A stretch of DNA of 54,771 nt, taken from CAYUFB01 sp964444125. GTDB lineage: Bacteria; Patescibacteriota; Dojkabacteria; B142; JAFGMG01. A program made the position numbers and the translations under genes. The notes beneath the pieces are model-generated. The model had not been told where the DNA came from. It was given only the letters and a program-made list of their open reading frames with translations, and searched no databases. The stretch spans positions 1 to 54,771 of the forward strand of contig CAYUFB010000004.1 in the NCBI GenBank assembly GCA_964444125.1, written 5' to 3'. Shown piece by piece: positions 50,192 through 54,771 of the stretch (its first letter is position 1; every line of letters starts with the position of its first letter).

Positions 50192-53080
50192 TCAATCAAA
50201 TTCGAATTTTCTAATTTTGGCTATCACTTGCCTGATTTCTTCTTGAAGTGACTCAGTCTCAATTTCATCAGTGCTAAATATCTCTGATCTAAATTGACCA
50301 TTTTTCTTTGGCTTCACAAATCTCACTTCAAATTCAACAGGCGTGAAAAATTTATTCTTATCTAATTGTGTAAGCAGTTTATAGAATTGCAATTGCCTGA
50401 AAATGCTCTTGTCAGCGCTCTTTGTGAGACCTAGAATCTCATTTCGTGTCTTCGATCTACCCGTTTTATAATCAACAATTCGGGCTGATTTCTGGGACCT
50501 GTCAATCCATTCTATAAGATCAATTTTGCCGGCAAGTAGGGTGTCCTCAAATGTTAGCCCAAGTCTGGAATAACTATATTCTGTTTCAAATATCTCTTGA
50601 TTTAGATCGAGTTGAGTCAGGTATTTTGTGATAATTTCTTCGGCTTCTTTTTTGATAGATTCTTTGTCCTTTTCTAGCAATAATTCATTTTTTAAGGCTG
50701 TATCAATAATTTTCTTAATATAATCTAAATCAGGCAGATTTGTATTATTTTTGATAGCTTTATTACTAATTTCTAGGGCTTTGTGCACGATATTTCCTAA
50801 AATTAGAGCTTTTGTTTTGCTCTGTGGGATCTTGAGTATGTAGCTTTCAAAAAATGCTCTAGGAGAGTCTAGATAAGTATTTAGGGCGCTCACACTTAGC
50901 CTGAAATTATCAACTTTTGATTTCAAATATGCTTTTTCAGAGGCATTTAGATCAAGAGGTTCAAGCACTTCTAGGATTGTTGTATCATTTACGACTTCAG
51001 ATTCGTGTTGAATTAATTCAAAGGTGGTTGGATCAAATTCTGAGACAAATTGAGATGGTTGAAGGTAAGTTTCTTTGTTCTTATCAATTGCCTTTTTGGC
51101 GTATGTGATATGAACTTGGTTAATCCCTCTAGTGATTGCTACATAAGCAATTCTTCTTTCTTCTTCGTTTTCATCATGATCAGGCTTGATAGTATCAAGA
51201 AGCATTGATGGAAGTTTGATCTTATCCATTTTTCTTTTATTGCCCCATTTCTTATCTTGAAACTTGAATATAAATACATGTTCAAACTCAAGACCTTTGG
51301 ATTTGTGAGCTGTAAGCATTTGCACACCTTCTTTGTTATCTTGATAGTCAATAGATAGATCAATTTTATTATCTGTGAGTTTAGCAAGATCCTCTATTAG
51401 ATTGGATATTTTGTAGTCAGGATTGTCCGCACTTGCTTGAGTAGCGAAGTTAAATAGAGACTTAAGTGCTTCAATGCTTTCATAATCTTTGTTTGTTATT
51501 AAGTATTCAAGAATATTTGATTTTTTAAGTGCAAGTTCAAGTAATTGCACAAGATGCAAATTGTATTGTTCTTGATGCAGATTTATGACAAAATCCAAAA
51601 CCACTTTGAAGTTTTCTTTTTCTTGGATAATATCAAATAATGATTTGCCAAATTTCAATTCATCAGAAAGTTTGAATAATTCCAGTCTATCTAAGTTTAG
51701 AAATTTATAATTTAAGACCTGATAGACCAATTCATCGTTTCGATAATCATCAATGATTTTCAATAAATTTATGAATTGCTGGACATAGATATTATCCTGC
51801 ATCGAGCCTTTGTCACGGCTCACTACAGGGACTTCGTTTTTGAGTAAATAATTTAATAAATCGACACTATCAGCGTGATTTCTATAAATTATTGCAATTT
51901 CTTTTGGATCAACTTTTGCATCAAGTAGCTTCTTTATCTCTGCTGTCACAAACCTAATCTCATCTTCTGCTGTCTCAAATTCATGTACTAGAAGTTTATT
52001 GCTTTTTTCATTATTACTAATTAGATCTTTTGAAAGATTTGGAATAATTTTCTCTATTGTTGATGAGTTATGAGATACAAGAGATCTTGCTGCATCAAGT
52101 ATCTTTTGAGGGCATCTGTATGTCTTATCTAGAGTAATGATATTGGTCTCAGGGTATTTGGATACGAAATCAAAAATGTTTTCAACATTGGCTCCTTGGA
52201 ATCGATAGATTGCTTGATCGTCATCTCCTACTACAAATATGTTTGGATTATCATCGAAATTGCCAAGTAGTTCTAGAATCTTTGTTTGTGCACCATTGGT
52301 ATCTTGGAATTCATCAACTAGGATGTATAGGTATTTTTCTTGCAGGCTAGCTAATAGATCGGGATCTTGTTCAAGTTTCTCTGTAGTCATAAGTATCATA
52401 TCTTCATAATCATACTTCTCCATTTGTACTAGCTTTTGTTGATAAGCCTCATAAATATTAGCTAATTCATAATTTTTGGAGATTTTCTTTTGCTCTTTTG
52501 CAAATTTGTCATAAATCTTGCCAGTTCTTGGGTTTATTTGTATTTGACTATTTAATATTGCTTCATCTTTTTTGGTCATATCAAGTAATTCTTGCGGGTT
52601 GACGCTCTCACGCTTCAAATTCTGGATCAGTCTTAAGATTTCATTTTTGTAATAATAAGGATCATTAAATGAAGTCAAAAATTCCAAATCTAATTCGTCA
52701 ATGATACTTTCTATAATTGCAATTTTTTCTAGATCATTGATATTTCTCGTGTTTGATGACAAGCCAAATTTTTCAGGGTTTTCTAAGATTATTTCATTAC
52801 AAAATGAATGAAATGTCATCATTTTGATCTTGTAAGCATCAGTGCCAATCATACTTTTGAGTTTATCAGTCATATGGCTTGCGGCTTGCTCCGTAAATGT
52901 GAGAGCTAATATGCTTGATGGCGATACATCGTCTGTGGCAAGGATGTTTGCGATTCTTGTAGTTAGTGTGAGAGTTTTGCCACTTCCAGGGCCTGCAATA
53001 AGTAGTACAGGTCCTTGAGTAGTATCTACTGCGAGTCTTTGCCTCTCATTTAGTTGTGCGAGTTTCTGTTTGAAATCCAA
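50192..53080 (-). CDS. UvrD/PcrA-like helicase fused to PD-(D/E)XK nuclease domain
   Basis: 962 residues. The SF1A helicase core has Q-motif LNERQRLAVD, Walker A AGPGSGKTLT (29-38), motif II LVDEFQDTNGAQ, motif III GDDDQAIYRFQGA, motif V LTAHKSKGLEFEHVFIF and motif VI EEERRIAYVAITRG. After ~residue 690 comes a RecB-type nuclease domain starting VSALNTYLDSPRAFFE, with GNIVHKALE, the metal-binding GKIDLIEWID and VDYKTGRSK, and QLQFYKLLTQ. This is the helicase-nuclease fusion design of the AddA/RecB type, but in a UvrD-like body. It likely acts in double-strand break or excision repair. It is followed by mraY on the same strand upstream, ten bases away. Confidence 0.9.
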   Translation of the reverse strand: MDFKQKLAQLNERQRLAVDTTQGPVLLIAGPGSGKTLTLTTRIANILATDDVSPSSILALTFTEQAASHMTDKLKSMIGTDAYKIKMMTFHSFCNEIILENPEKFGLSSNTRNINDLEKIAIIESIIDELDLEFLTSFNDPYYYKNEILRLIQNLKRESVNPQELLDMTKKDEAILNSQIQINPRTGKIYDKFAKEQKKISKNYELANIYEAYQQKLVQMEKYDYEDMILMTTEKLEQDPDLLASLQEKYLYILVDEFQDTNGAQTKILELLGNFDDNPNIFVVGDDDQAIYRFQGANVENIFDFVSKYPETNIITLDKTYRCPQKILDAARSLVSHNSSTIEKIIPNLSKDLISNNEKSNKLLVHEFETAEDEIRFVTAEIKKLLDAKVDPKEIAIIYRNHADSVDLLNYLLKNEVPVVSRDKGSMQDNIYVQQFINLLKIIDDYRNDELVYQVLNYKFLNLDRLELFKLSDELKFGKSLFDIIQEKENFKVVLDFVINLHQEQYNLHLVQLLELALKKSNILEYLITNKDYESIEALKSLFNFATQASADNPDYKISNLIEDLAKLTDNKIDLSIDYQDNKEGVQMLTAHKSKGLEFEHVFIFKFQDKKWGNKRKMDKIKLPSMLLDTIKPDHDENEEERRIAYVAITRGINQVHITYAKKAIDKNKETYLQPSQFVSEFDPTTFELIQHESEVVNDTTILEVLEPLDLNASEKAYLKSKVDNFRLSVSALNTYLDSPRAFFESYILKIPQSKTKALILGNIVHKALEISNKAIKNNTNLPDLDYIKKIIDTALKNELLLEKDKESIKKEAEEIITKYLTQLDLNQEIFETEYSYSRLGLTFEDTLLAGKIDLIEWIDRSQKSARIVDYKTGRSKTRNEILGLTKSADKSIFRQLQFYKLLTQLDKNKFFTPVEFEVRFVKPKKNGQFRSEIFSTDEIETESLQEEIRQVIAKIRKFEFD

Positions 53081-53090
53081 CTTTGTATCG

Positions 53091-54233
53091 TTATATGAAA
53101 TATATCCAAAGTCCTAGTAGTGCAAATACAATCCCTGCAAGCCATGCACGCATTGTTACTTTTTCTTCGCTCCAGCCTGCGATCTCAAAGTGATGATGAA
53201 GTGGTGCCATGAGAAATAATCTTCGACCAAATAATCTTCTTGAGATTCCTTGCAATAACGAACTTCCAACTTCTGCAATAAATGGGAATCCGATTATGAC
53301 AAGTAGCATCGTGACTTGCAATTCAACTGCTATGGCGGCTAGCATTGTACCAAGAGCAAGAGATCCTACATCCCCCATTTGAAATCTGGCTGGTGGAATA
53401 TTGAAATACAGATATGACATAAGTGATGCTAGCACAGAAATTGATAGTAATGTAAGAGGTAATTCTTCTACACTTCTACCATTTAGGACATTTGAAAGTA
53501 CTTCTTTTTCAAATGCAATAGCAGTCAAGGCCCCAAAAGCTGGAAGTAATAATCCTGCCGCAAGTCCATCCATTCCATCTGAAAGATTGACTGCATTGGC
53601 CATAGCGACAACTACAAAAATTATAAATGGGATAATTAGTATACCGATATTAATTGTCCCTAAGAAAAATAAATCGATCTCTCCTGGAGTCTGAAACCCA
53701 CTATAACTATATACCCAAAGTCCAAGTATAAATCCTGCAATAGATTGGATAATAACTTTTTCGTGGGCTTGGATACCTTTGCCTGGATTGGATCCTAATG
53801 CAAAAAATATCCTCTTATACACTAACCATGGCAATGTGATGACGTACCAAATCCTAACTAGCGGGCTTTTGTGAACTTTGATAAGTTTCAATACTCGACC
53901 AATTCTTTTGATTTTTCTTTCCCTACCATAGATGTTTAAGATATCGTCGAATGCACCAAGCAGAGCTGAAATAGTGAAAACTAAAAGCGGGATTCTTGTG
54001 ATACTGTCAAAATTAAATAGTATGTTTGTAATTAATACGCTAAGTACTACGATAAGTCCCCCCATGATTGGTGTGCCGACCTTTAGTTTTCTTTTTTCAA
54101 TAAGAGTTGAGAAATCGACATCAATTTTGCGTGTGATATCAAATTTGTATAGAAGCTTGATGACGGGAAATGCGATCAGGAAGCTTGTGATCAGATTAAG
54201 TATTGCAAATGATGTGATGATATCGAATTTCAT
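53091..54233 (-). CDS. mraY: Phospho-N-acetylmuramoyl-pentapeptide-transferase MraY
   Basis: A 380-residue polytopic protein of about ten membrane helices. Signatures are GTPIMGGLIVV (about residues 53-63), NAVNLSDGMDGLAAGLL with the catalytic Asp pair, QMGDVGSLALGTML and the histidine motif APLHHHFEIAGWSE near residue 345. MraY attaches UDP-MurNAc-pentapeptide to undecaprenyl phosphate to form lipid I, the step before MurG. It is away from murG and ftsW in this window and sits between the helicase and uvrC. The first helix and start are normal, although the gene is slightly longer than most. Confidence 0.95.
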   Translation of the reverse strand: MKFDIITSFAILNLITSFLIAFPVIKLLYKFDITRKIDVDFSTLIEKRKLKVGTPIMGGLIVVLSVLITNILFNFDSITRIPLLVFTISALLGAFDDILNIYGRERKIKRIGRVLKLIKVHKSPLVRIWYVITLPWLVYKRIFFALGSNPGKGIQAHEKVIIQSIAGFILGLWVYSYSGFQTPGEIDLFFLGTINIGILIIPFIIFVVVAMANAVNLSDGMDGLAAGLLLPAFGALTAIAFEKEVLSNVLNGRSVEELPLTLLSISVLASLMSYLYFNIPPARFQMGDVGSLALGTMLAAIAVELQVTMLLVIIGFPFIAEVGSSLLQGISRRLFGRRLFLMAPLHHHFEIAGWSEEKVTMRAWLAGIVFALLGLWIYFI

Positions 54234-54294
54234 AGGTATATGTTAATAGTTGGACAATATTTTTTATTATATGACAAATTGCGATAAAGGGCTA

Positions 54295-54771
54295 TTATTG
54301 CAATTTTATTATTGATTCAACGGTTCTTTTATTTTTTATTACACTTAATAGTGCCTCTTTTCTTTGTTTTCTAATATTTTCCCAACTTCCAAATGCTTGA
54401 ATCAGCTTTCTTTTAGTTATTTCCCCTACTCCAGGAATGTCATCTAATACAGATTTTGACATAGATTTGGATCTAAGCCTTCTATGATATCCTATTGCAA
54501 ATCTATGTGCTTCATCTCGTATTCTTTGTAAGATATATAAACTTTCTGATCTACGCGATAGTCTAATTAGTTTGAAAATGTGCTTGCCATCTTTTATTCC
54601 AGTGATTTTGAAAATCTCCTCTTCTCTTTTGGCAAGGCCAACAAGCGGTATGTCTTTTAGATGATTAAACTTTTGTAATGTTTTATATACTGAGGCTAAT
54701 TGTCCTTTGCCACCATCAATAATTACTAAATCAGGAATAGATCCAAATTTTTGATTATCTATATTTTTTTT
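54295..54771 (-). CDS. uvrC: Excinuclease ABC subunit C, C-terminal part (cut by the window edge)
   Basis: 158 residues are visible, the gene continuing past the end of the window. The translation begins KKNIDNQKFGSIPDLVIIDG and carries the UvrC RNase H-like endonuclease signature PDLVIIDGGKGQLASV and LRLSR-type segment (LIRLSRRSES), IRDEAHRFAIGYHRRLRSK, and a C-terminal helix-hairpin-helix (LDDIPGVGEITKRKLIQAFG). UvrC makes the two incisions in nucleotide-excision repair after UvrB binds. The stop is TAA at 54295-54297, 61 bases from the mraY start, so mraY may be cotranscribed with it. Confidence 0.93.
   Translation of the reverse strand, partial: KKNIDNQKFGSIPDLVIIDGGKGQLASVYKTLQKFNHLKDIPLVGLAKREEEIFKITGIKDGKHIFKLIRLSRRSESLYILQRIRDEAHRFAIGYHRRLRSKSMSKSVLDDIPGVGEITKRKLIQAFGSWENIRKQRKEALLSVIKNKRTVESIIKLQ

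Overview
This is an AT-rich bacterial window with the standard genetic code: a complete release factor 2 gene is present and TGA is used as a stop. Gene content suggests a Patescibacteria/CPR genome. Signs are a short-glycine-loop MurG of the CPR type, a MurT/GatD pair, several single-copy housekeeping genes in small minus-strand operons, many unrecognised membrane-anchored proteins, and no biosynthetic operons. Dojkabacteria (WS6) or Microgenomates are possible, but I cannot fix the phylum by reading. A 100-N scaffold gap shows the window is a draft (probably metagenomic) assembly.

Layout. 0-2.7 kb is accessory: an unknown protein, a GGKRxGAGRKP-type small protein coupled to an AbiU2-like HEPN protein, and a DUF3800 protein. 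2.7-24.7 kb is mostly a minus-strand housekeeping block: ftsE-ftsX plus a hydrolase that looks frameshifted, prfB, a membrane protein, rpsT, an AI-2E family permease, uvrB, tgt, rsmA, gatD-murT, dnaE, a lysozyme-like protein, galU, murG and a surface protein. It continues with ftsW (to 25.9 kb). After an intergenic region made of heptanucleotide arrays come a DUF1858 protein, a coiled-coil membrane protein, an SDR, an EamA permease, a superoxide dismutase and a divergent DsbB. 29.9-32.2 kb is a second accessory zone of small unknown genes, heptamer repeats and GC-rich repeat islands.

32.2-46.8 kb is the outstanding region. It is one plus-strand operon of five genes encoding a 3616-residue secreted protein and four single-pass membrane proteins. 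The giant protein reads, in order: signal peptide, WapA-like N-terminal region, DNRLRE domain, a long string of Ig/FN3/FlgD-like domains, an M23 peptidase, about ten LGFP-type repeats, three DUF4215 cysteine-rich repeats and a second M23 peptidase. The membrane proteins are two PsbP-like paralogues and two beta-propeller-like proteins. I infer a large surface or secreted machine that binds and cuts peptidoglycan, possibly for attachment to or attack on a host cell.

46.8-54.8 kb returns to core genes: a tRNA cluster (Gly, Val, Phe) around the gap, a class II ribonucleotide reductase, a UvrD-like helicase fused to a RecB-type nuclease, mraY and the 3' end of uvrC. Cell-wall and division genes (mraY, murG, murT-gatD, ftsE-ftsX, ftsW, galU) and nucleotide-excision repair genes (uvrB, uvrC, the helicase) are thus scattered over the window rather than held in one cluster.
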